Virus record (IMG/VR): IMGVR_UViG_3300041403_000072
Coordinates: 1-34,047 of that record
Length of the DNA stretch: 34,047 nt
Strand: one strand, 5' to 3'
DNA from: a virus
Within the stretch, counting starts at the first letter, position 1. Every line of letters starts with the position of its first letter. Positions 1 to 5,406 of the stretch are shown here, piece by piece. Under the pieces are notes generated by a model. It was not told where the DNA came from and did not search any database. It was given only the letters and a program-made list of their open reading frames with translations. The translations under genes were made by a program, and so were the position numbers.

Positions 1-2
1 CT

Positions 3-128
3 GACAGTTTGCGGTGATTGACGCACTTTTCTGCGCAATCACTCTAACCCCGTTGCTTTCCGAATAGCCGCCGCAAAACTCTCCATCGCGGGCTTTTCTG
101 GGTCAACGCCAATTCCGTACAGCATCCA
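3..128. repeat. Terminal direct repeat, left copy
   Basis: These 126 bases are identical to 33922-34047 at the right end. Base 2 differs (T here, G at 33921). The repeat covers an intergenic hairpin and the 3' end of the gene at 39-323. Because it cuts through a gene and is about one assembly k-mer long, it most likely marks a closed circular assembly rather than a biological end. The unique genome would be about 33.9 kb. Confidence 0.93.
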
Positions 129-323
129 AATGGCTTGCTCTAGCCCCGCCAAAAGATCCGGCGCCGCAGCGATGAGGCGGGCGTCTTCTTCCCGCCCGAT
201 GGCGCCCCAAACCGCTTCAGGATCGCTCGCCGTTGCGACATAACATTCAGCTTCAGGCGCTCGGATGTCGTACCCATCGACGAATTCATATACGACCCAA
301 GGCCCCGGTGTGTGCTGGCTCAT
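39..323 (-). CDS. Small phage protein of the HTPGPW type, copy 1 of a tandem pair
   Basis: This 94-residue protein has HTPGPW at residues 4-9 and a later segment ARLIAAAPDLL followed by GLEQA. This architecture is common in small hypothetical phage proteins; I know no established function. It is a paralogue of its upstream neighbour at 320-601: both share HTPGPW, IAAAP-x-LL-x-GLE, a G-x-GV segment, ME and a C-terminal RKA-x-GLE. The ATG overlaps the neighbour's stop as ATGA and is preceded by AAGGGG. It is the last gene of the leftward accessory cluster; an intergenic hairpin follows its stop. Its 3' end is repeated at the right end of the window because the molecule is circular. No catalytic motif or membrane segment is visible. 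Confidence 0.85.
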   Translation of the reverse strand: MSQHTPGPWVVYEFVDGYDIRAPEAECYVATASDPEAVWGAIGREEDARLIAAAPDLLAGLEQAIWMLYGIGVDPEKPAMESFAAAIRKATGLE

Positions 324-601
324 TGTTCTAACCCCTTTGCTTTCCGAACAACTAACGAAAGTCTTTCCATAATCGGAGACTCCACCGAAACGCCGACCCC
401 AAGCAGGAACAAAACCGCATCTTCTAGCCCCGTCAAAAGCTCCGGCGCCGCAGCGATAAGGTGGGCGTTGGCGTTCTTGTCTTGCCCGAGCGGTTCGCAG
501 ATAGCGGTATCGCCGTTCGTCATTTGAGGGCCGGGGTTGTCAAAGCTCGGGTGAACCCATCCGTTATAAACCCTCCACGGGCCGGGGGTGTGTTTATTCA
601 T
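320..601 (-). CDS. Small phage protein of the HTPGPW type, copy 2 of a tandem pair
   Basis: This 93-residue protein starts MNKHTPGPW and carries the ANAHLIAAAPELL and GLEDA segments shared with the gene at 39-323, so the two arose by tandem duplication and then diverged. The start is supported by GGAGG seven bases before the ATG. The first eight bases overlap the end of the lipoprotein gene upstream, which suggests translational coupling. The function is unknown. The pattern of a short PGPW motif and a hydrophobic AAAPELL helix suggests a small soluble protein with one amphipathic helix, but I cannot infer a role. Confidence 0.85.
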   Translation of the reverse strand: MNKHTPGPWRVYNGWVHPSFDNPGPQMTNGDTAICEPLGQDKNANAHLIAAAPELLTGLEDAVLFLLGVGVSVESPIMERLSLVVRKAKGLEQ

Positions 602-776
602 TGCCGGTCCTCCGGTAGCTAGAACAATCCGGCTTAAGCTGCTGGTAGTCAGGCCAGTAGTTCATGCAGACCATATCGGTATAGTGGTCCGCCTCTTTCT
701 GAGCGTCAATGTAATCTGCTTCCCCGACGCACCCGAGGATGAGTAGGGCGATGGTGGCTGCTAGTAGAATCTTCAT
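594..776 (-). CDS. Small putative lipoprotein
   Basis: This 60-residue protein begins MKILLAATIALLILGC, a short charged start, a hydrophobic stretch and a lipobox-like ILGC with Cys16 as the probable lipidated residue. Leucine at the -2 position is atypical for a lipobox. The mature part is short, acidic and Cys-containing. An AGGAGG sits four bases before the ATG. Small phage lipoproteins are often outer spanins, but the usual proline-rich linker is missing and the gene lies far from the lysis cassette, so an envelope or superinfection-related role is equally possible. The prediction of export and lipidation comes from sequence; the function is unknown. Confidence 0.75.
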   Translation of the reverse strand: MKILLAATIALLILGCVGEADYIDAQKEADHYTDMVCMNYWPDYQQLKPDCSSYRRTGNE

Positions 777-793
777 AACCCCTCCTGCGGCCC

Positions 794-1219
794 TTAGGCC
801 GCGCTCCGTGCTTTAAGCTGGTGAATCATGTCGAAGACAGCACAATGGCGGACACGATTAATAAACCAGTAGGCGTCGGTGCTGTGGTAGTCGTCTGTCT
901 CGCAGGACTGGTAGTCGTAGGTGTCGCAAAGCGCTGCTAGTTCGTGCTGCGGATTATAGGCGCGGTACGTTTTAGCGGCTGCGATGCACTCCTGAACGTA
1001 TTCTTCTGCGGGACAGTTAAGAAGGCCGCCTGCTTCCCCGTATTGGGGGTACCGTGCCTCGACGCTGCGGATGTTCTGGCGGATAAGAAGCTCTGCCACG
1101 CTAGCGGGCGTGTTGTATTCAATGAAGGTTTTCGTGATCGGGTTAAAAAACGAGGATTGGTTCTTAGCTTCTGCGGCTAATGCTGCAATCTGCTCAACGT
1201 CTAGAATGTATGCGCTCAT
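794..1219 (-). CDS. Hypothetical phage protein
   Basis: This 141-residue soluble protein has no domain I recognise. It has an alanine-rich N-terminal helix (EQIAALAAEAKN), several Tyr/Asp-rich stretches and scattered cysteines without a clear metal-binding pattern. The ATG follows AGAGGAAA with good spacing. It is the first gene after the promoter proposed at 1265-1292, so it probably leads a transcript that continues through 594, 320 and 39. Its leader includes the small hairpin GCCCT/AGGGC. Its Shine-Dalgarno region (1227-1235) matches nine bases of the pyrimidine loop of the small RNA at 4551-4611, which makes it a candidate target. Confidence 0.75.
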   Translation of the reverse strand: MSAYILDVEQIAALAAEAKNQSSFFNPITKTFIEYNTPASVAELLIRQNIRSVEARYPQYGEAGGLLNCPAEEYVQECIAAAKTYRAYNPQHELAALCDTYDYQSCETDDYHSTDAYWFINRVRHCAVFDMIHQLKARSAA

Positions 1220-1264
1220 TTCTATTTCCTCTCTCGTAAGGCCCTTGCGTTAGGGCATGGGTAC

Positions 1265-1292
1265 ATTCTAAGCATTTCCCCCTAATTGTAAA
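1265..1292 (-). promoter_or_regulatory. Candidate sigma70 promoter for the left accessory cluster
   Basis: Read on the minus strand, TTTACA (1292-1287) and TAGAAT (1270-1265) are separated by 16 bases; each differs from the consensus hexamer at one position. The -35 overlaps the stop of the CHC2 zinc-finger gene. Transcription would start near 1258 and lead into the gene at 794-1219. Confidence 0.5.
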
Positions 1293-1704
1293 CAGCCCTG
1301 CCTATACCGTTTTGTTCTAAGAGCCGTTCTTCTAATACCTGAATCCTATTACGGGCAAGGCGCACCCGCTTAAAGTCCTTATAGGACAATGGCTTACCTG
1401 CTTTCTTCATCTCCTCGTAACCAGCGATCACCAGCCGATCCATCTCTAATTCTTCGTATACCCGTTTCGGTATATACCCCTGCTCTAGCGGCTTCTCGAA
1501 TAGGACCGATGGCGAGAGCCCCAGCGCCTGTACCACTTCAAGGCCATTAGCTCCGCAGGAGAAGCAGTGGCATAGAATCCTGCCGTCCTTCTCCGCGACG
1601 CTCATAGAGGGGTTCTTGTCGCCGTGTACTGGGCAGCAAGCTACCCACTTATCCTTACCGTTGGCTCTAACCTTCTCCAGCCTATCTAGTAGTTCTTCAA
1701 CCAT
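1282..1704 (-). CDS. CHC2 zinc-finger protein (primase zinc-ribbon only)
   Basis: This 140-residue protein carries a DnaG-type CHC2 zinc ribbon: Cys24-x2-His27, then Asn-Pro-Ser at 31-33, then Cys47-x2-Cys50. In DnaG this ribbon reads template DNA at initiation sites. Here the Toprim catalytic core is absent; the rest (about 80-140) is charged and probably helical. The gene follows a short gene and the SF2 helicase, so a role in phage DNA replication initiation or in recruiting host primase is a reasonable inference. It may also be a remnant of a longer primase. The ATG overlaps the end of the preceding gene by eight bases. Confidence 0.85.
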   Translation of the reverse strand: MVEELLDRLEKVRANGKDKWVACCPVHGDKNPSMSVAEKDGRILCHCFSCGANGLEVVQALGLSPSVLFEKPLEQGYIPKRVYEELEMDRLVIAGYEEMKKAGKPLSYKDFKRVRLARNRIQVLEERLLEQNGIGRAVYN

Positions 1705-1903
1705 CCTTGCGGTTCCCCCATGCTTTAGCGATCTTCTTAACGCCCTGCCTAAACGCGGTCTTTTCTACGCCCCTTAGGTGTTCCCATTCGTTAATCTGGG
1801 CAAAGACCCGGAGGAGGGCTGCGGCCTGTCTTTCGGTAAGCATCTCCTCCTCCCACATCTCTAGAGCCCTACGCTTCCTCTGTCCACGCTCCGAGTTCTG
1901 CAT
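1697..1903 (-). CDS. Small basic hypothetical protein
   Basis: This 68-residue protein is rich in charged residues (KRRALEMWEEE, KKIAKAWGNRK) and is probably all helical. No family is recognised. GGGAGGGGG lies before the ATG. It overlaps both neighbours in the replication segment between the helicase and the CHC2 protein, so it may be an accessory replication factor; that rests on context alone. Confidence 0.65.
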   Translation of the reverse strand: MQNSERGQRKRRALEMWEEEMLTERQAAALLRVFAQINEWEHLRGVEKTAFRQGVKKIAKAWGNRKDG

Positions 1904-2030
1904 CTCGTCCCCCTCCCCAGAGGTCTTGGTTCATCGTGTCTCTTTGCGGAAAGGTCCGCGCTCTTGATATTGGTGATTCATAAAGTGTCTTGCTTTGGTA
2001 GCTCGACACTGACGGTTGCCGGTACTGCAT
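1869..2030 (-). CDS. Small hypothetical protein between helicase and accessory genes
   Basis: This reading frame gives a 53-residue protein starting MQYRQPSVSSYQSK and ending TEEA. I chose the ATG at 2030 because GGAAGGGA precedes it at ideal spacing; an upstream in-frame ATG overlaps the helicase stop. It fills the gap between the helicase and the next gene and overlaps the latter by 35 bases. The composition is polar with no recognisable motif. The strong ribosome-binding site is the main support. Confidence 0.55.
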   Translation of the reverse strand: MQYRQPSVSSYQSKTLYESPISRARTFPQRDTMNQDLWGGGRDAELGAWTEEA

Positions 2031-2043
2031 CGTGAATCCCTTC

Positions 2044-3531
2044 CTAAGCATTAGCTGTAGTTCTTCGCCCAGCATGGGCCCTCCTGATATTGTTATGAAT
2101 AATGAACGCCTGAACGTCGGGAGATAGCTCCTTAACGCCCCTCTGAGGCTGAACCTTGTTCGGCCATACCCCGAAGCGCTTTCTGTACTGGTGAGAGGCC
2201 CAGCCTGCCTTGTAGCCCTTTTTAACTGCATATAGGCATAGCTCGGAGAGCCAGCGCGCCTTCTCCTCTCCCGGCGTTACCCGGTTACGTTTCTCGGGGG
2301 TGAGCTTCTTCAAATCCGAGCTATCGGATTCGAGCTTCTCCTTCACCATGATCTCGTAGCCGCAGCGGCACCGTAGGCCAGTGAACTTCCCGTGGCATTG
2401 GGGGCAGTCGTGTACCTTCTTCTCCTTGTCCTTCTTAACCTGCGCCTTTTCGGTAAAGGCTTTCTCCCCGTCGTGTAGTTCTTCCGGGATGATGTGTTCC
2501 GCGAAGCCGTGTCTAGCTACGTTCCCGGCGTGGTCTAGATAGATCGCCTGCTCTTTACCGGGATAGGTCCGCATGATCCTTCCTGCTCGTTGAACGTAAG
2601 CGATGGTCGATCTCGTAGGGAAGCAGTCGATAAGACAGGAGACTTTAGGCGCGTCGTAGCCCGTATTTAGTAACCGGGAGCAGGACAGGATAAGGAACTC
2701 GCCTCGGTCGTGGGCGTCGAAGATCACGCTCCGTTCTTCCGGGTCCATGTAGCCGTCAATGTGTACCGCAGCCACCCCGTTAGCGTTGAAGATTTCCACC
2801 ATCTCTTTGGAATGCTTAATCGAGGGAGAGAACGCGATGGTCTGGCGCCCTTCGGCGTACTTAAACCAGTTCCGTACGATATCCCCTACTAGCCTTTCAT
2901 CGTCCTCCGTAGCCTTAGCGAGGTCCTTAGGGTCGAAGTCGGATCCACCCGTCTGTAGGGCTCGAGGCTTGATCTTAGAGGTGTCTACGTTCGCTCCGCC
3001 GTAATACTCAACGGGACAGAGGTAGTCCTGCTCTAGCAGTTCTTCAGGGGTGATAGGGATCACTAGATCGTTGTACGCCTTCCCTAACCCCTTAGAGTAG
3101 GGCGTGGCAGATAGCCCGATGAAGGGAACCGCCGAGTAACGATCCATCATGTACTGCGTCGTCTTATAGTGCACGTGGCATTCATCGACGATGGCAAAGT
3201 CGAACTCGGGCAGGTGCTTTCTTCTAGCTATGGTCTGAATCGAGGCGATCTGGATAGGGGCGCGGTAGTTCTGTCTTTCATGCTGCCCCTGCATCACCCC
3301 TACGTCTAAGCCTTCTCGGTCGAAGGCGTCTAGCGCCTGCTGTACGAGCTTCACCCGGTCGCAAATAAAGATACCCCTCCGGCCCTTCTTCGCTGCCTCA
3401 GATAGGAGGTAGGCCGCCGTAATGGTCTTACCGAAGGAACAGGGAGCCGCGAGGACTGGGCGATGCTTACCCCGTCTAAGGGAGTCTCGAAGCATCTCAA
3501 CTGCTTTGATTTGATGTGGTCTTAATTGCAT
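2044..3531 (-). CDS. SF2 DEAD/DEAH-type helicase with C-terminal zinc finger
   Basis: This 495-residue protein is a superfamily 2 ATPase of the restriction-helicase type found in many phages. Motifs in order: Walker A APCSFGKT (29-36), DECH box (116-119), SAT (141-143), and motif VI QRAGR (314-318), giving two complete RecA-like domains. A C-terminal zinc knuckle uses Cys376, Cys379, Cys388 and Cys390, followed by a basic tail likely to bind DNA. It probably unwinds or remodels replication or recombination intermediates. GAGGAGG precedes the ATG and can pair with an upstream CCTCC, which might mask it. It is adjacent to the PD-(D/E)XK protein and the CHC2 protein, consistent with a replication module. 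Confidence 0.95.
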   Translation of the reverse strand: MQLRPHQIKAVEMLRDSLRRGKHRPVLAAPCSFGKTITAAYLLSEAAKKGRRGIFICDRVKLVQQALDAFDREGLDVGVMQGQHERQNYRAPIQIASIQTIARRKHLPEFDFAIVDECHVHYKTTQYMMDRYSAVPFIGLSATPYSKGLGKAYNDLVIPITPEELLEQDYLCPVEYYGGANVDTSKIKPRALQTGGSDFDPKDLAKATEDDERLVGDIVRNWFKYAEGRQTIAFSPSIKHSKEMVEIFNANGVAAVHIDGYMDPEERSVIFDAHDRGEFLILSCSRLLNTGYDAPKVSCLIDCFPTRSTIAYVQRAGRIMRTYPGKEQAIYLDHAGNVARHGFAEHIIPEELHDGEKAFTEKAQVKKDKEKKVHDCPQCHGKFTGLRCRCGYEIMVKEKLESDSSDLKKLTPEKRNRVTPGEEKARWLSELCLYAVKKGYKAGWASHQYRKRFGVWPNKVQPQRGVKELSPDVQAFIIHNNIRRAHAGRRTTANA

Positions 3532-3568
3532 GGTTCCTCCTCATGGACTACGAATCATAAGGAGGTGA

Positions 3569-4105
3569 CTAGCCTTTGAGAAATAATTTTAGGTTCCGAT
3601 TAAGGTCTTCCATAGAACGAAGGGAAATATAGGGCAGGGTGCCTGCCTGCGTTCGCTCCGTCATGCCGTTACCGTGGGTCGTACCCGGAACCACTTCTTC
3701 ACAGTTCGCCCAGAACTGCCCCTTACTGATAAACCCCATCAGGTCGCAGCAGGCCGCTCGATCCCTAACCATCAGAACTGACGTAAAGACGTAGAAGGTA
3801 GTCTCCTGCCCCTTCTGGCTCATGGGAACCTGCGCCGCGTAGTCGCTCTTAGGGAGTACGGTGCGGTTCTTCGTCTTAACGTCAAAGGTTAGGCCCTGAA
3901 CGCTAAAGTCCGCGTTGTAGCTGTCCTTCCCGATGTAGTCGAAGGGTATCTCATGATCCGTTAGCCACCTTCCGAACACCGCCTCCCCGATATAGCCCAC
4001 ATACTGCCCAGCCCCGCCCTTGAGAAGCGTCGTCCCGTTAAAGGCTGCGTTCGAGCAGTTCGCTAGAGCCCATTTGTGGGCGTTGTCAGGGATCGGGTAG
4101 CGCAT
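3569..4105 (-). CDS. Probable PD-(D/E)XK nuclease-fold protein
   Basis: This 178-residue protein shows a PD-(D/E)XK-like signature: Glu41 in YIGEAVFGRWL, Asp66 in YNADF, and DVK at 75-77 (Asp75, Lys77), with a strand between as expected. Families with this arrangement include Holliday-junction resolvases and small phage or restriction endonucleases. The length suits a single-domain nuclease. It lies directly upstream of the SF2 helicase and downstream of the noncoding region 4106-4484. AAGGAAACGT precedes the ATG. It could process recombination intermediates or degrade host DNA; the assignment rests on motif pattern alone. Confidence 0.65.
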   Translation of the reverse strand: MRYPIPDNAHKWALANCSNAAFNGTTLLKGGAGQYVGYIGEAVFGRWLTDHEIPFDYIGKDSYNADFSVQGLTFDVKTKNRTVLPKSDYAAQVPMSQKGQETTFYVFTSVLMVRDRAACCDLMGFISKGQFWANCEEVVPGTTHGNGMTERTQAGTLPYISLRSMEDLNRNLKLFLKG

Positions 4106-4484
4106 ACGTTTCCTTAGGCAATAGTGGTCTTTTGAGGACTATTGGTGCCCCCACGCTAGAACTGCCTGCAATTTCCCGTTAGATCAGCGTCATCAGCAAC
4201 GATTTACCTGCGGCTCGTAACACCGCCCCCACGCTTTCGCGGCACCTGTACGCTGTTTATTCCCGTCCTCAAAGGTCCTGATCTAACATCTCGCTTTGCT
4301 GCTGGCTGCGCGATGCGACAGCACATCTTGTGGGGAGCAGTCCCAGTCGGCGCAAGATATGGACGAGATTTGGGGATTGAACGCCAGATATAGTGGCGTT
4401 ATAGTAGTCACCGCGTCGGGTGATCGATTCCAATCCTTCTCTCGTCGGCTCTTTAGGGGTTGCTAGCCCCACCGACGCATTCAA
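4106..4484 (-). ncRNA. Gene-free region rich in inverted repeats: candidate structured leader, RNA or replication region
   Basis: This is by far the longest stretch without a convincing gene. On the minus strand it would be transcribed from the promoter at 4485-4511 toward the nuclease and helicase genes. Stems seen directly: CGTCGG/CCGACG (4443-4448 and 4472-4477) enclosing GGGG/CCCC; TCACC/GGTGA (4408-4423); AACGCCA/TGGCGTT with a 7-base loop (4380-4400); ATCTTG/CAAGAT (4325-4358); the long-range GTTAGATCAG/CTGATCTAAC (4178-4187 and 4278-4287); and CAATAGT/ACTATTG (4119-4144) just before the nuclease gene. GCCCCCACGCT occurs twice (4147 and 4225). I do not recognise a known RNA family. A weak TTG-start frame (4269-4484) exists but begins inside the proposed -10. 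Confidence 0.45.
4178..4287. repeat. 10-bp inverted repeat with arms 100 bases apart
   Basis: GTTAGATCAG at 4178-4187 is the exact reverse complement of CTGATCTAAC at 4278-4287. In RNA it could close a domain of about 110 bases; in DNA it could be a protein-binding pair. One copy of the 11-bp direct repeat GCCCCCACGCT lies between the arms, at 4225-4235. Confidence 0.6.
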
Positions 4485-4511
4485 TTTATACCCCTTGAGA
4501 CGCCCTGTAAA
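4485..4511 (-). promoter_or_regulatory. Candidate leftward promoter of the divergent pair
   Basis: On the minus strand the -10 TATAAA (4490-4485) lies downstream of TTTACA (4511-4506) with a 15-base spacer, which is short; CTTTAC at 16 bases is an alternative -35. The -10 is embedded in AGGGGTATAA, the same 10 bases that contain the -10 of the opposing promoter. It would drive the structured leader and the nuclease-helicase genes. Confidence 0.4.
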
Positions 4512-4516
4512 GCGAT

Positions 4517-4545
4517 TTGACGGGTTTTAGCCCGAGGGGTATAAC
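4517..4545 (+). promoter_or_regulatory. Strong sigma70 promoter on the plus strand
   Basis: TTGACG (4517-4522) and TATAAC (4540-4545) are separated by exactly 17 bases, each one mismatch from consensus. It is the best promoter I find in the window and the only one that points against the genes. Transcription should start about seven bases downstream, near A4551, exactly at the base of the first hairpin of the RNA at 4551-4611. AGGGGTATAA around the -10 is the inverted copy of 4486-4495, which suggests shared control with the divergent promoter. Confidence 0.75.
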
Positions 4546-4550
4546 GTACT

Positions 4551-4611
4551 AGCTGGTGGCTCTCCCTCCTCTCTCCTGCCAGCTTTGGGCCCCTTCGGGG
4601 GCCCTTTTTTT
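4551..4611 (+). ncRNA. Putative anti-Shine-Dalgarno small RNA
   Basis: About 61 bases lie between a near-consensus promoter and an intrinsic terminator. The first hairpin pairs AGCTGG (4551-4556) with CCAGCT (4579-4584) and extends by two G-U pairs and a G-C pair, leaving the loop CTCTCCCTCCTCTCTC (4560-4575). This loop is pure pyrimidine and contains CCUCC, the complement of GGAGG, like the 3' tail of 16S rRNA. The second hairpin is the terminator. No reading frame fits within the transcript. The known concept is a trans-acting RNA with an anti-SD loop, as in the cuckoo family of proteobacterial RNAs. Loop segments match SD regions at 8824-8832 and 1227-1235 over nine bases, and at the starts of the genes at 5406 and 33866 over eight. 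The target choice is inference, because purine-rich SDs match easily. Confidence 0.7.
4587..4611 (+). terminator. Intrinsic terminator with UUCG loop
   Basis: GGGCCCC (4587-4593), loop TTCG, GGGGCCC (4598-4604) and seven T residues (4605-4611) form a textbook rho-independent terminator on the plus strand. On the minus strand no U-tract follows. It ends the small RNA and stops antisense transcription from entering the HNH gene at 4631-5035. Confidence 0.92.
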
Positions 4612-4630
4612 GGCTGTACGCTCTGCGTAC

Positions 4631-5035
4631 TTAATTCCACGAAAGGAAGTCGATGGCCTCGCCCGTCCCCCACTCCTTCCACTGTTCCCGGTAGTGCTTG
4701 GCGATCTCTTTCTTTTCAGCGACCCGCACGCGATATATCTCGTTTTTCTTTTCCATAAGCCGTTCCATGTGCCCTTCCCCTAAGTAGGAGGCGAGCCATG
4801 AGATGAAGTCCAGAGGGTTCTCGGTGAAATATCGGTGATGGTAGTAGCAAAGGGAGACGGCGTTATCTAAAGACCAGCGGGTGCTGGCGTTCCTACGGCC
4901 TATGATGTGGGCACAATGTAGGCCCTGATCAGGACCGGGGAACTCCTTGCCGCAGAACTCGCAAGTGAAGTTAGCCTTAGCCCTTACACACAGTGAAAAG
5001 TAATGGTCCGCTGCATCGCGTTTAATCCCTGCCAT
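4631..5035 (-). CDS. HNH-type zinc endonuclease, NinG-like
   Basis: This 134-residue protein has a zinc pair Cys25-x2-Cys28 (counted from the ATG at 5035), an HCAH motif about 15 residues later, a conserved Asn in SLDNAVSLC, and a final Cys-Tyr-Tyr-His-His, which together form an HNH/beta-beta-alpha-metal nuclease core. The C-terminal half is helical and charged. The layout recalls phage NinG/Rap-type recombination endonucleases, which cut branched DNA, and the NinB-like gene nearby supports that reading. A homing or packaging HNH cannot be excluded. I chose the second ATG because GAGGA sits too close to the first one at 5041. The stop adjoins the palindrome GTACGC-TCT-GCGTAC (4617-4631). Confidence 0.8.
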   Translation of the reverse strand: MAGIKRDAADHYFSLCVRAKANFTCEFCGKEFPGPDQGLHCAHIIGRRNASTRWSLDNAVSLCYYHHRYFTENPLDFISWLASYLGEGHMERLMEKKNEIYRVRVAEKKEIAKHYREQWKEWGTGEAIDFLSWN

Positions 5036-5201
5036 CGTCATTCCTCGGCACTGCGGTTAAAGCTGGTCGGTCGTCTAATAGCTGGCGGAACATCTTACGC
5101 GCTCTAGCTAAAAGGACAGGATCGCCAGAAATGATGGTCAGGGACATAGCCACCTCCCCATCCTGATCGGGGTCGTCCTCCTGCCATTCGATCCTATTCA
5201 T
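5022..5201 (-). CDS. Small acidic hypothetical protein
   Basis: The gap between two larger genes holds an intact 59-residue frame: an acidic N-terminus (QEDDPDQDGE) followed by a helical segment around LLARARKMFRQLL. Its ATG overlaps the upstream stop by eight bases and its end overlaps the HNH gene, the same coupling seen across this genome. CAGGATGGGGAGG before an internal ATG (Met19) could drive a shorter form. No family is recognised. Confidence 0.6.
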   Translation of the reverse strand: MNRIEWQEDDPDQDGEVAMSLTIISGDPVLLARARKMFRQLLDDRPALTAVPRNDDGRD

Positions 5202-5406
5202 GCTGGGCCCTCTTTAGGAGCGTGTTGATCGCACGGTTAAGGTCGCCATCATTGTAGATATAAAACACGTCAGAGAGCGTTTTAGCGCCCTCCTCGACGG
5301 TGATCCGATAGTAGTCTTGACCGTATCCGGGTGCCCACTCGCACTGCACCTGCTGATAGGCAGTCACCTTTTTGAGCGTTCCCGCCATAGGCCCAAAGTT
5401 ATTCAT
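5194..5406 (-). CDS. Small hypothetical protein
   Basis: This 70-residue protein has a Tyr-rich centre (APGYGQDYYRITVEEG) that looks like beta strands, then an Asp-rich turn and a C-terminal helix (LNRAINTLLKRA). No family is recognised. It overlaps the metallophosphoesterase gene end by eight bases. GAGGAGAGA lies before the ATG, eight bases of which are complementary to the loop of the small RNA at 4551-4611. Confidence 0.7.
   Translation of the reverse strand: MNNFGPMAGTLKKVTAYQQVQCEWAPGYGQDYYRITVEEGAKTLSDVFYIYNDGDLNRAINTLLKRAQHE

Noticed and set aside
1-128. True long terminal repeat or transposable element ends
   Set aside because: The repeat starts in an intergenic hairpin and ends within a gene, has no transposase and has the size of an assembly overlap, so circularity explains it better.
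4269-4484. A 71-codon minus-strand frame starting with TTG in the gene-poor region
   Set aside because: Its start lies directly beside the proposed -10, so the transcript could not carry its ribosome-binding site; it runs through several strong inverted repeats and I recognise no family. It remains the main alternative to a noncoding reading.
4381-4500. tRNA- or tmRNA-like segment
   Set aside because: A CGATTCCAATCC stretch vaguely recalls a T-arm, but no acceptor, anticodon arm or matching spacing can be built around it.
4556-4783. Plus-strand frame of 75 codons starting inside the small RNA
   Set aside because: It crosses the strong terminator at 4587-4611 and is the antisense of the HNH gene; it has no ribosome-binding site.
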